A DNA stretch of 64,000 bases, from assembly GCA_947483555.1 (NCBI GenBank), contig CANKMW010000021.1, forward strand, positions 33,032 to 97,031, given 5' to 3'. Both the position numbers and the translations under genes were made by a program. The stretch comes from Myxococcales bacterium. Its GTDB lineage: Bacteria > Myxococcota_A > Polyangia > Haliangiales > Haliangiaceae. The first letter of the stretch is position 1. Each line of letters starts with the position of its first letter. The notes under the pieces are model-generated. The model saw only the letters and a program-made list of their open reading frames with translations. It did not search any database and was not told the DNA's origin. This document shows, one piece after another, positions 9,229 through 17,149 of this stretch.

Positions 9229-10311
9229 TCAGAACGCGGCGCCGAGCTGGAGCGTGGCGGTGATGGTGTCGTTGACGTCGACCAGCGCGCCGCCGAGGCC
9301 GGCTGGCCGCAGGCCGCGGGCGTTGATCACCGACAGCTGGCCCTGCCCGCGCCAGCGCTTCCAGCGTCCGGCGGCGACCCCGGCGATCACCTCGGTGACG
9401 TCGTCGCGCTTGCGCTGCCAGCTCGGGTTGAGGAACGCCCCGAGCACGAACGGCTCGATGTAGGGCTTGTTCTTCTTGGCGCCGCCGAACCGCCAGCCGC
9501 CGGCGAGCTGAGCGGCGACGAAGCCGGTGGCGTCCTCGCCGAGCGCGAGGGCACCGAGGTGGCTCTCACCGACCACCAGATCGGCCCACAGCCGCAGGCC
9601 GAACCCGGCGTCGTCGAGATCGGCCTCGGCGTCGACGCCCCCGGCCCAGTAGCGGCGCGCGGTGCTGCCGTCGATGACCTCGCGGTTGGAGCCGAACACA
9701 CCCAGCCGGATGCCGGGACACGCGTCGAGCTCGCCGCGCACGGTCGCCGCCACGCCGGCGCCATCGGCGAGCGCGCGCGCCGGATCATCGCCGGCGGTGG
9801 TGGTCGACTGCGACAGCGCCGCGATGACCCGCGGCCCGCGCCCGGCGGCGGCCCAGGTCGCCTGCACGCCGTCGCGACGCCCGGTGAGCGCGACCCCGTC
9901 GGCGAGCACGTCGGCCACCGCGCCGCGATCGATGGTCGGCAGCGTCCAGGCCGAGGCCTGCTCGAGCGCCGAGATCGGCAGCTTGAAGCGGCCGGCGCGC
10001 ACCGTCACCCCGCCGCCGGCGGCCAGCTCGACGAAGGCGTCCTTGACGTCGACCGAGCCGGCGGCATCGACCGAGACCTTGACCCGCGTCTTCTCCTTCC
10101 AGGTGTAGTTGACCGCGACCCGCGCGCTGTCGAGGCTCAGCTCGCCGAACCACGGCTCGCCCTCGATCGAGCTCGCCGCGCCGCGCGCGAACACGCGACC
10201 CGCGACCGACAGCGGCTGCTTGCCCTTGGGGCCCTCTTCTTCCTCGGCGTGGGCGGTCCCGGCTCCGGCCGCGACCAGCGCGGCGACCACGAACGATGAT
10301 GTTGTTCGCAT
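9229..10311 (-). CDS. Second OprO/OprP-like porin
   Basis: A 360-residue predicted outer-membrane beta-barrel with a signal peptide (SSFVVAALVAAGAGTAHA) and an acidic EEEEGPKGK start to the mature chain. Barrel-like strands include AGRVFARGAAS, SARVAVNYTW, VDVKDAFVELAAG, VRAGRFKLPIS and a terminal strand TATLQLGAAF ending in Phe, the typical outer-membrane insertion signal. RAGRFKLPISALEQ and the following TIDRGAVADVLADG resemble the FKVPFG and DRS/ERS positions of phosphate porins. Its ATG directly abuts the stop of the dikinase-like gene (TAG then ATG), so it is translated from the same message. Confidence 0.7.
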   Translation of the reverse strand: MRTTSSFVVAALVAAGAGTAHAEEEEGPKGKQPLSVAGRVFARGAASSIEGEPWFGELSLDSARVAVNYTWKEKTRVKVSVDAAGSVDVKDAFVELAAGGGVTVRAGRFKLPISALEQASAWTLPTIDRGAVADVLADGVALTGRRDGVQATWAAAGRGPRVIAALSQSTTTAGDDPARALADGAGVAATVRGELDACPGIRLGVFGSNREVIDGSTARRYWAGGVDAEADLDDAGFGLRLWADLVVGESHLGALALGEDATGFVAAQLAGGWRFGGAKKNKPYIEPFVLGAFLNPSWQRKRDDVTEVIAGVAAGRWKRWRGQGQLSVINARGLRPAGLGGALVDVNDTITATLQLGAAF

Positions 10312-12324
10312 CTACTCTTGTCCGTGGGGACGGGCTTGTTTGATGTAGAGCGCCGGCGCCTGCCCCGGCTCGCCCTCGAACTTGAACTCGATGTCCATGG
10401 CGTACCAGGCGCCCGGCGTGGCGCCGTACGCGACCCGGAAGAAGTCGTGGATGCGGTCGAGCGCGTCGGCGAGCGCGAACAGCTGCGTGGTCGTGAGCAC
10501 GTTGGTGCCGGGCGCGACCAGGTTGGAACGCTTCAGGTACACGACCGGCTGGCCCTGCTGCTCCCAGAACACCAGGATCTGGTCGGTGGTCACGCCGGCC
10601 GGCGGCAAGACCACCGACTCCCCGCCGAGCTGGACGTTGATGTAGAGCGCGGGGTTGAGGCCGGTGGTGTCGTAGGGGTTGTTGGTGAGGGCGACGCCGT
10701 TGGCCTCCTCGTCGGGAAAGGCACGGTGCGAGAGCAGCGCCATGCCGACCGCGAGGTGATCGATGCCGCGGTAGCTGCGCTCCTCGAACGCCTTGAAGTT
10801 CCACACGCTGGCCCACACGCCGCGGATCGCGTCCTCGATCGGGTCGTCGACATCGCCGGGTAGCCCGCTCAGCGACGTGTACAGACCGGCGCCGGTGAAG
10901 CCGTCGAGGTCCTCGGCGTTGGTGCTGGAGCGAAACCGCATGCGGGTCGCCGGGTAGTCGAGGTTCAGCTTGGCGGTGAGCAATTGCACGAACCCGGCGT
11001 CGAGCGCCGCCACCGCCATGTCGGCGCGCAACTGGGCGAGCTGTCGATCACGGACCGCCGGATCGTTCTGGAACGCCGCCTCGGCCGTCATCGCCGTGAC
11101 CCGGGCATCGAATCCGTGCTGCTCCATGAACTGGCGGTAGTAGAAGACCGGGACCGCGAACCCCTTGGGCATGGGGACGCCCTCGACCATGGTCAGCGCG
11201 CCGAAGTGCGCCGCCTTGCCGCCGTAGGCGCGGGTGGTCGCCTTGACCGCGTCCTTGAGCGTGGTGCTGGCGTCGACCACCACCAGATCGACGTCGTCGC
11301 GCAGGTCGATGGCGGTCAGGTCGAGGCCCGGCACCTGGATCGCCGTCGGCCGGTGCGCCTCCCACCACGCGTCGGCCTCGGCCTGCGTGACCTCGACCAG
11401 CTCGTACTCGAACAGGTCGACCTTCAATCGCACCCAGGCGCCCTCGAGGGCGCGCAACTCGGCGGCCTCGAAGGCCCCGCGCAGCGCCATGTTGGGGGTG
11501 CCGCGATTCTTCGACAGCACGTTGACGTGCGACAGCGGGGTCTGGAACCCGGCGGTGATGATGCCCATCGCCACCGAGATGTCGTTGGGCACGTTGTCGA
11601 GCACGACGATGTCGCGAAAGCTCAGGTACCTGGCGCCTGACGACAGCTCGTCGGCGGTGAAGAAGCGGAGCTGGCCGTAGCTCTCGGCGACGTTCAGCGG
11701 CTGGTAGGTGATGCCTTCGTACAGCTCCTCGGTCGTGATCACCTTCACCGACGCCGGCAGCTCCGCGGCGACCGCGGCCACGGCCTCCGAGGTGGGATGA
11801 AAGTAGAGCTCGCCGGCGACGAACGAGTGGCTGGCGATCGCCGCGTAGGCGGTCGCGACCATCTCGGCGTCGGCGGTGTCGTAGGGCGAGATCTCGTAGA
11901 CCCACTTGTCGGGCTGCTCGTAGTGGGTGAGCGCACCGAGGAGGAAGCGCCGGCTCGGCGAGAAGTACTCGCTGGTGTTGAACTCGGCCAGCATCGCCAC
12001 CACCGGCAGGCCACTGCCGGACAGATGCGTCGACACGAACTGGTAGTGGGTCTCGTAGGTGACGCTGTTCTGGAAGTAGAGCGCGTCGCCATCGACCCGG
12101 TCGACGACCGTCTTCACCGACCGCGCGCCGGGGATGGTGGCGTCGAGCGGCCGCGAGGCCAGCGCCTCGAAGTCTGCGGCGCAGCCCAGCGTCGGCGACG
12201 ACGCGGCGTCGGCAGCCAGTCCGAGACACACCGCGCCGTCCGCAGCGCAGGAAGCGACCATGGCGATGCCGACCGCGGCGACGGCGGCGAGCGAGACGCG
12301 CCCCAGGTGGATGGGCTGATTCAT
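10312..12324 (-). CDS. Exported PEP/pyruvate-dikinase-like (phosphohistidine) lipoprotein
   Basis: A 670-residue lipoprotein (signal ending MVASC). An internal swivelling phosphohistidine domain carries TPLSHVNVLSKNRGTP (about residues 255-270). A C-terminal PPDK/PEP-synthase ATP-grasp domain carries RMRFRSSTNAEDLDGFTG, WNFKAFEERSYRGI and GVALTNNPY. The His domain lies N-terminal to the ATP-binding domain, as in alpha-glucan water dikinases and opposite to PpsA. Such enzymes move the beta-phosphate of ATP through a histidine to an acceptor; the substrate here is unknown. A lipobox on this fold is odd, since periplasmic ATP is scarce. ATG 12324 overlaps the upstream stop (ATGA). Confidence 0.75.
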   Translation of the reverse strand: MNQPIHLGRVSLAAVAAVGIAMVASCAADGAVCLGLAADAASSPTLGCAADFEALASRPLDATIPGARSVKTVVDRVDGDALYFQNSVTYETHYQFVSTHLSGSGLPVVAMLAEFNTSEYFSPSRRFLLGALTHYEQPDKWVYEISPYDTADAEMVATAYAAIASHSFVAGELYFHPTSEAVAAVAAELPASVKVITTEELYEGITYQPLNVAESYGQLRFFTADELSSGARYLSFRDIVVLDNVPNDISVAMGIITAGFQTPLSHVNVLSKNRGTPNMALRGAFEAAELRALEGAWVRLKVDLFEYELVEVTQAEADAWWEAHRPTAIQVPGLDLTAIDLRDDVDLVVVDASTTLKDAVKATTRAYGGKAAHFGALTMVEGVPMPKGFAVPVFYYRQFMEQHGFDARVTAMTAEAAFQNDPAVRDRQLAQLRADMAVAALDAGFVQLLTAKLNLDYPATRMRFRSSTNAEDLDGFTGAGLYTSLSGLPGDVDDPIEDAIRGVWASVWNFKAFEERSYRGIDHLAVGMALLSHRAFPDEEANGVALTNNPYDTTGLNPALYINVQLGGESVVLPPAGVTTDQILVFWEQQGQPVVYLKRSNLVAPGTNVLTTTQLFALADALDRIHDFFRVAYGATPGAWYAMDIEFKFEGEPGQAPALYIKQARPHGQE

Positions 12325-13022
12325 GGCAGCGTGTAGGCGGTCAGCGTCTCGAGCTGCTCGCCCTCCTCCTTGATCTTGCCGACGCCGAGCGCGAACCAGT
12401 ACCGCTTGTCGGCCTGGCCCGAGGTCACCTTGCGGACCTTGAGACACGTGAAGGTCCCCGCCGCCACGGTCACGACCTCGTCGATCGCCTCGACCGTCCA
12501 CACCTCGTCCTTCGACCGGGTCTGGTCGGCCATCAGCGGCGCGACCTCGACCTCGGTGTAGGCGGTCGTCCACGACGCGCCGACCGTCAGGTGGGCCGCG
12601 GTCTCATCGACGCGCAGCTTGCTCGGCACGTAGAACTGGTCGGTGAGCAGCGTGCCGGCGACGTCGAAGGCCTGTTCGCGGTGGCGCACGACCGACGTGC
12701 AGCGATCCTCCTGCCAGCTCACCACGTCGCCGACCCCGCCGCTCTTGCCGGTCCGGATCCGATATCCGGTGAAGCCGGTCTTGCGTTCGCCGACGTCCTC
12801 GAGCGCCTCGATGGTGCTGGTCTTGACCACCACCGGCATGCCCATGTCGCTGGTGTCGTAGGTCCAGCTGGCGCCGATCGCGAGCGGTAGGTAGCGCTGC
12901 GCCGCCGGGGTCTCGCACTCGACCAGACCGCTGTCGAGATCGGTGGGCGCGTCGTCGCCACAGGCCGCGAGCGCGGCCCCGAGGACCAGGCCAAGGACGA
13001 TCCTCAGGTCACGCGGCGTCAC
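12321..13022 (-). CDS. Conserved-type lipoprotein of the polyphosphate operon
   Basis: A 233-residue lipoprotein. GTG 13022 gives a compact signal with lipobox AALAAC followed by GDDAP. The mature part is beta-rich: RYLPLAIGASWTYDTSDMG, SWQEDRCTSVVRHREQ, TVAAGTFTCLKVRKVTS, RYWFALGVGKI. It resembles secreted proteins with the 'YFPLAVGNSWTY...G.FTC..V...YWYA.GVGKVK' pattern that are common in Myxococcota and Bacteroidetes. Function is unknown. It overlaps the DUF4956 gene by 14 bp and the dikinase-like gene by 4 bp, so it belongs to one transcription unit with both. Confidence 0.75.
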   Translation of the reverse strand: MTPRDLRIVLGLVLGAALAACGDDAPTDLDSGLVECETPAAQRYLPLAIGASWTYDTSDMGMPVVVKTSTIEALEDVGERKTGFTGYRIRTGKSGGVGDVVSWQEDRCTSVVRHREQAFDVAGTLLTDQFYVPSKLRVDETAAHLTVGASWTTAYTEVEVAPLMADQTRSKDEVWTVEAIDEVVTVAAGTFTCLKVRKVTSGQADKRYWFALGVGKIKEEGEQLETLTAYTLP

Positions 13023-13656
13023 GCGTGGACTCCTCGCCGGCACGGCCGCCGTGGTGGAACACGGTGATCTCGGCGGCATCGCGCAGCATGTCGATGCGAT
13101 GGACCTGGACCCGGACCACGTCGAGCCCGGTGCGCTCGCCGAGATCCGCGAACAAGGACGCCTGGTGCTCGGGGCGCAGCAGCTTGAGGTTGTCGTAGAG
13201 AATCGGCGTGGCCCCGTAACGACGCGCGGACTTCGGCAGCTCGAGGAGCGCGGTGGCGCCGATGATGGCGCTGTTGACCATCAGCAGCTCGGCGGTCGAG
13301 ACCTTCTTGTTGGCGACGCCATTGATGATGCCGATGCCGATCATGATGAAGAGATAGGTCAGGTCGCGCATCCGGATCTCCTCGGTCCGGTAGCGCAGGA
13401 TGCCGAACACCGCGAACAGGCCGAGCGCGAAGCCGAGCTCCATCGGCACCTTGCGCAGCAGCACGCACATCGAGAAGGTGATGAGGTTGAAGATGTAGTA
13501 GGTGAAGACGAACTCGCGGTTGCGGTACAGCCGGTAGTAGACCAGCAGGACCGCGATCGAGACGAAGCCGACGTCGACGCCCATCCGCGTGACCAGGCGC
13601 AAGAAGTCGCCGGGGTCGACGAACTGATCGGTGCCGAAGAAATCATCCTGATTCAT
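13009..13656 (-). CDS. DUF4956 integral membrane protein
   Basis: A 215-residue membrane protein matching the DUF4956 pattern: four hydrophobic helices in residues 28-135 (VGFVSIAVLLVYYRLY, IFNLITFSMCVLL, LGFALGLFAVFGILRYR, LTYLFIMIGIGIINGVA), then an alpha/beta cytosolic tail. The FGILRYRTEEIRMRDLTYL block between helices is characteristic. DUF4956 genes are repeatedly found next to VTC-type polyphosphate polymerases; here the two overlap by 4 bp (ATGA). It may form a channel or membrane partner for polymer synthesised on the cytosolic face; that role is inference. Confidence 0.85.
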   Translation of the reverse strand: MNQDDFFGTDQFVDPGDFLRLVTRMGVDVGFVSIAVLLVYYRLYRNREFVFTYYIFNLITFSMCVLLRKVPMELGFALGLFAVFGILRYRTEEIRMRDLTYLFIMIGIGIINGVANKKVSTAELLMVNSAIIGATALLELPKSARRYGATPILYDNLKLLRPEHQASLFADLGERTGLDVVRVQVHRIDMLRDAAEITVFHHGGRAGEESTRDAA

Positions 13657-14507
13657 GACGTCATCCTGGTCAGACTCCGTAGCTCGGGCAACAACCGGTT
13701 GCGGCGCAACTCGGGACGGATCAGCGCGGTCGCCATCGTGTACTTGCTCATCGACTGTTCCCGCAGCGCGGCCCGCGACAGCGCGCGCATCACCGGCGTC
13801 CGGACGCAGAACGGCGATTGCTTGACCTCGACGACCACCAGATCGCCACCGCTCCAGCGCGCGCCATCGACGGTCTCGGCGTCGAGCCCGAGGTCGACGG
13901 TCACGCGCTCGGCGGTGTGGAGCCCGACCAGGCTCAGGCGCCGGAAGCCGATCCGCATCACCGGGTGCAAGTCGTCGACCGGCAGCTGGCCGGCGCCGGA
14001 CAGCACGGCGCCCAGGAACCGTTGTTCGGCGGCCCCCAGCACCTCGGCGAGGAACGGGATCGCCAGCCGCCGCTTGTCGGTCACCGTCTCGTTCTGCTTG
14101 GTCTTGACCTCGAGGTAGCTGAGCAAGCGGTCGGGATAGTGGCGGACGCGGATCTTGTGGCGCAGGCGGCGACCGCGACGGTGGTCGTGGTAGCAGCGCA
14201 GGTCGCCGGTGTCGAAGTAGAGGCTGCGGTAGGTCGCCACGGTCCCCGACGGCACCGACAGCGCGGCGTAGTCGCCGGCCAGGCCGGCGATGACCTCGAG
14301 CGCGGCGGCCCGCGTGCAGACGAACTTGGTGTCGACCCGGCGCAAGAGCTCGCAGCCATCACGCAGCTCGGCCGACGCCACCGTGAACCGCCCTGCCGCC
14401 TCGATCAACGCCGCCATCTCCAGCTCCGCCATCTCCAACCCCGCCGTCCCCAACGGGACGAGATCGCTGGCCAGACTGGCAACAGGGGCAACGGCGGGTG
14501 AGGTCAT
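13653..14507 (-). CDS. VTC-domain polyphosphate polymerase-like protein
   Basis: A 284-residue protein of the VTC/CYTH triphosphate-tunnel fold. Basic tunnel motifs appear in the expected order: LRRVDTKFV, YRSLYFDT, RGRRLRHKIRVRHY, YLEVKTKQNE followed by TDKRRL, FRRLSL, and the acidic VVVEVKQS near the C-terminus. In yeast Vtc4 this fold uses ATP to build polyphosphate and needs those Arg/Lys residues plus a catalytic Lys and acidic metal ligands, all apparently kept here. It is the first gene of a seven-gene leftward operon; the 129-bp region upstream also serves the divergent lipoprotein gene. Polymerase activity is inferred from fold and context. Confidence 0.82.
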   Translation of the reverse strand: MTSPAVAPVASLASDLVPLGTAGLEMAELEMAALIEAAGRFTVASAELRDGCELLRRVDTKFVCTRAAALEVIAGLAGDYAALSVPSGTVATYRSLYFDTGDLRCYHDHRRGRRLRHKIRVRHYPDRLLSYLEVKTKQNETVTDKRRLAIPFLAEVLGAAEQRFLGAVLSGAGQLPVDDLHPVMRIGFRRLSLVGLHTAERVTVDLGLDAETVDGARWSGGDLVVVEVKQSPFCVRTPVMRALSRAALREQSMSKYTMATALIRPELRRNRLLPELRSLTRMTS

Positions 14508-14636
14508 CGGGCGCAGCGGGTGTCAGTGCCGGTTACGTTCTGGTCTCATCTTGGTGGCGTTTTCGTAAGAGAATCTTAAGCCCGACCGCCGATGCTTGGA
14601 CAGGCAATAGAGCCCTCGAACGCTGGAGTGACTCGC
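14508..14636. promoter_or_regulatory. Divergent intergenic region upstream of VTC operon and lipoprotein-TCS operon
   Basis: This 129-bp gap is locally AT-richer than its surroundings (a TTTTCGTAAGAGAATCTTAA stretch at about 14561-14580) and must carry promoters in both directions. An AAGAG/CTTAA-containing imperfect palindrome sits in the middle and could bind a regulator shared by both operons, perhaps the OmpR-type regulator encoded at 16478. No convincing sigma70 -35/-10 pair could be fixed by eye. Confidence 0.3.
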
Positions 14637-15434
14637 ATGACGATCTGTTCCCGAATCCTCGCGCTCTCCCTCTCGATGCCTGCCCTGGTCGCCTGCGGCG
14701 GCGGCGACGACGGCGGCGGTGGCGACGGTGATGGCGGTGGCTCCGGCACCGACGCGGCGACCGCCATCGACGCCTCGCCACTCGACGCCGCCGAGGTCCG
14801 CTTCAGCTTCTTCGTCACCAGCCTGGCCACCATGCGGTCGCAATCAGGAAGCCAGGACGGCTTCGGCGGTAACCTCGGTGGCCTCACCGGCGCCGACACC
14901 ATCTGCCAGACCGCGGCGGCGGCGGTCGGTGGTGGCGGCAAGACCTGGCGCGCGTTCCTGTCGACCTACAACAATGGCGCCCCGGTCCACGCCATCGAGC
15001 GCATCGGCGCCGGGCCCTGGTACGACAAGAACCAGCGCCTGATCGCCTCCAACGTCGCCGGCCTGATCGCCGGCAACCGCCCGGCCGGCGACGCCGCCAC
15101 GGTCAGCGACCTGCCCGACGAGAACGGCGCCCCGCTGACCACGTTCGGCGACACCCACGACATCCTGACCGCGTCGACGGCGCAGGGCCGGTTCGAGGGC
15201 ACCAGCGGCGTCAACTCGTGCAACGACTGGACCGATGCCACGGCGGGCACCGCCAACGCGGTCCGCCTCGGCCACTCGTGGCCGGCGCAGAGCGGCATGC
15301 ACTGGATCCGCGCTCACCAGACCCGCGGCTGCTCGCCCGGCGTCAACACGGTGCAGAATGGACCTGGCACCGGCACCAGCGTCGGCGCCGGCGGTGGCTG
15401 GGGCGGCATCTACTGCTTCGCGTTGACGCCATGA
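14637..15434 (+). CDS. Lipoprotein with C-type-lectin/endostatin-like domain (DUF1554-like)
   Basis: A 265-residue lipoprotein. ATG 14637 follows GGAG and gives a signal ending LVAC; the frame is open further upstream but those residues are not signal-like. A Gly/Asp-rich linker follows. The globular part begins FFVTS with GGNLGGLTGADTICQ, KTWRAFLST, ERIGAGPWYD and a Cys-rich end with CNDWT, AHQTRGCSPG and GGWGGIYCFA. This GADxxCQ...KxWRAxLS pattern occurs in secreted DUF1554/lectin-like proteins of Leptospira and myxobacteria. It probably acts on the cell surface in binding. It overlaps the next gene by 4 bp and heads a four-gene operon ending in a two-component system. Confidence 0.7.
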   Translation: MTICSRILALSLSMPALVACGGGDDGGGGDGDGGGSGTDAATAIDASPLDAAEVRFSFFVTSLATMRSQSGSQDGFGGNLGGLTGADTICQTAAAAVGGGGKTWRAFLSTYNNGAPVHAIERIGAGPWYDKNQRLIASNVAGLIAGNRPAGDAATVSDLPDENGAPLTTFGDTHDILTASTAQGRFEGTSGVNSCNDWTDATAGTANAVRLGHSWPAQSGMHWIRAHQTRGCSPGVNTVQNGPGTGTSVGAGGGWGGIYCFALTP

Positions 15435-16471
15435 GCCGTCCTTCGACTCGCTTCGCTCGCTCAGGACAAACGGGGGTGAGCCGTCCTTCGACTCGCTTCG
15501 CTCGCTCAGGACAAACGGGGGTGAGCCGTCCTTCGACTCGCTTCGCTCGCTCAGGACGAACGGGGTTGGTCGCGTTCGGCGCGCTGACTGGCGCGGCATG
15601 CGGTGGCGATGACGGCGGCGGCGACGGCGGCATCGATGTCTCGAGCCTGACCTACGCACCGTGCGCGGCGGCCGCGCACGTCGGCGGCTTCGACATCATC
15701 CTCGGTGATGGCTTCACCTCCGTGCAGGGCCAGATCTACGACGCGGTCACGCCGAGCCGCGTGCCCGACACGCTGGCCCAGAGCGGCTCGTGCGCGTGGG
15801 TCAAGGCGCCGATGCTGGTCTGCAACCCGACCTGCGCCACCAGCCAGACCTGCGGCCCCGGTGGCACCTGCATCGCCGCACCGGTGGCGCAGGATGTCGG
15901 CACCGTGACGGTGGCCGGCATGCTCGCCGACGTCTCGATGGCGCCCCGTCCGCCCGCCTACTACTACAACTTCACCGGCACCCTGCCCAACCCCGGCTTC
16001 GCGGCGGCCACCGGGATGCGGCTCGACGCACCCGGGCTGAGCCTGCTCGGCTGGGGCATCGAGCCGCTGGTCGTCGCCAGCACGACGATCGCCGTGCAGG
16101 CCGGGGCCGCGCTGCCGTTGACCTGGACCGCCCCGACCCAGACCGGCCCGGCCCGGGTCGAGATCTTGCTCAACGTCAACGGCCATGGCCTGGTCGGCAG
16201 CCACGTCGACTGCGTCGCCGACGACACCGGCAGCTTCACGATCCCCGAGCCGATGGTGACCAGCTTGCTCGGCGACGGACTGTCGGGGTTCCCGACCTTG
16301 ACCCTGCGCCGCACCACCACCGACTCCGCCGAGTCCGCCGGCGGCTGCGTCGAGCTCGATGTCGAGAGCGCCATCACGCTCGACGTCATCATCCCCGGCC
16401 TGGTGTCGTGCGATGGTGACGAGGACTGCACGTCGCCCCAGACCTGCCAGAATGACCTGACCTGCGGATGA
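15431..16471 (+). CDS. Secreted/lipoprotein whose leader is built from three in-frame repeat units
   Basis: A 346-residue protein beginning at ATG 15431, overlapping the previous stop (ATGA). The first 45 residues are three copies of a 15-residue unit (SRPSTRFARSGQTGV) translated from a tandem DNA repeat. They are followed by VAFGALTGAACGG, a recognisable lipoprotein h-region and lipobox. The mature part is beta-rich with disulfide-type knots (CNPTCATSQTCGPGGTC, CDGDEDCTSPQTC). The very basic repeat-derived n-region is unusually long; export may start instead from an internal site. It sits 6 bp before the response-regulator gene. Function unknown. Confidence 0.65.
   Translation: MSRPSTRFARSGQTGVSRPSTRFARSGQTGVSRPSTRFARSGRTGLVAFGALTGAACGGDDGGGDGGIDVSSLTYAPCAAAAHVGGFDIILGDGFTSVQGQIYDAVTPSRVPDTLAQSGSCAWVKAPMLVCNPTCATSQTCGPGGTCIAAPVAQDVGTVTVAGMLADVSMAPRPPAYYYNFTGTLPNPGFAAATGMRLDAPGLSLLGWGIEPLVVASTTIAVQAGAALPLTWTAPTQTGPARVEILLNVNGHGLVGSHVDCVADDTGSFTIPEPMVTSLLGDGLSGFPTLTLRRTTTDSAESAGGCVELDVESAITLDVIIPGLVSCDGDEDCTSPQTCQNDLTCG
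15437..15565 (+). repeat. Three tandem 45-bp copies of a REP-like repeat inside a coding region
   Basis: Copies start at 15437, 15482 and 15527, giving an exact 45-bp period (15 codons, so the reading frame is kept). The core runs from GTCCTTCGACTCGC to CTCAGGAC, with terminal inverted arms GTCCT/AGGAC and an internal GCGAAGC-type palindrome. The first two copies end in ACAAACGGGGG; the third in ACGAACGGGG. The same family recurs at about 32990, 34230 and 36634-36782. Confidence 0.9.
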
Positions 16472-16477
16472 CCCCGA

Positions 16478-17149
16478 GTGCCCGATCGCATCTTGCTCAT
16501 CGAGGACGATCAAGAGCTGGGCGCCCAGATCGTCGACAACCTGCGCAAGGCCGGCTTCGATCCGACCTGGTGGCGAGCCGGCCGCCACATCGAGCCGCAG
16601 CAGCTGCCCGGCCTCGCGCTGGTCATCCTCGACCTGATGCTGCCGACCACCTACGGCATGGACATCCTCAAGGAGCTGCGGGCCAGCGGCGCCGAGGTCC
16701 CGGTGCTGGTGCTGTCGGCGCGCAACGACACCGCCGACAAGGTCCGCGCGCTCAAGCTCGGCGCCGACGACTACATGACCAAGCCGTTCTGGCCCGAGGA
16801 GCTGATCGAGCGGGTCCGGGCCCGCATGCGACGGCCGACGCTGCAACGGGGTGATGCGCTCGAGGTCGGTAAGTTGCGCCTCGACCTGGCCACCCGGGGC
16901 ACGCACGTCGACGGCGCGGTGGTCGAGCTCACGCGCGTCGAGTTCGACCTGCTGTCCGCGCTCGCCCGCCGGCCCGGCGTGGCGGTGACCCGGGGCTGGC
17001 TGGTCGAGCACGTGCTCGATCCGGATCGCGAGGGCAACGAGCGCACGCTCGACGTCCACGTGTCACGGCTGCGCAAGAAGCTGGGCGTCGCGGTCAAGGT
17101 CGAGACGGTGTGGGGCATCGGCTACCGACTGGGGACCGAGGCGGCGTGA
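16478..17149 (+). CDS. OmpR-family response regulator
   Basis: A 223-residue regulator starting at GTG 16478. The receiver domain (1-120) keeps IEDD (Asp10, Asp11), the phospho-acceptor in VILDLMLP (Asp52), LSAR and the conserved Lys in DYMTKPF. The C-terminal winged helix (about 125-220) shows the OmpR/PhoB pattern with [31 protein letters not shown] and WGIGYRL. It should bind DNA direct repeats when phosphorylated by the kinase encoded next (GTGA overlap). Being cotranscribed with two surface lipoproteins suggests it controls envelope genes, perhaps its own operon. Confidence 0.93.
   Translation: MPDRILLIEDDQELGAQIVDNLRKAGFDPTWWRAGRHIEPQQLPGLALVILDLMLPTTYGMDILKELRASGAEVPVLVLSARNDTADKVRALKLGADDYMTKPFWPEELIERVRARMRRPTLQRGDALEVGKLRLDLATRGTHVDGAVVELTRVEFDLLSALARRPGVAVTRGWLVEHVLDPDREGNERTLDVHVSRLRKKLGVAVKVETVWGIGYRLGTEAA

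Noticed and set aside
15437..15565. CRISPR array
   Set aside because: Units are directly adjacent with no variable spacers, and the same element occurs singly elsewhere.
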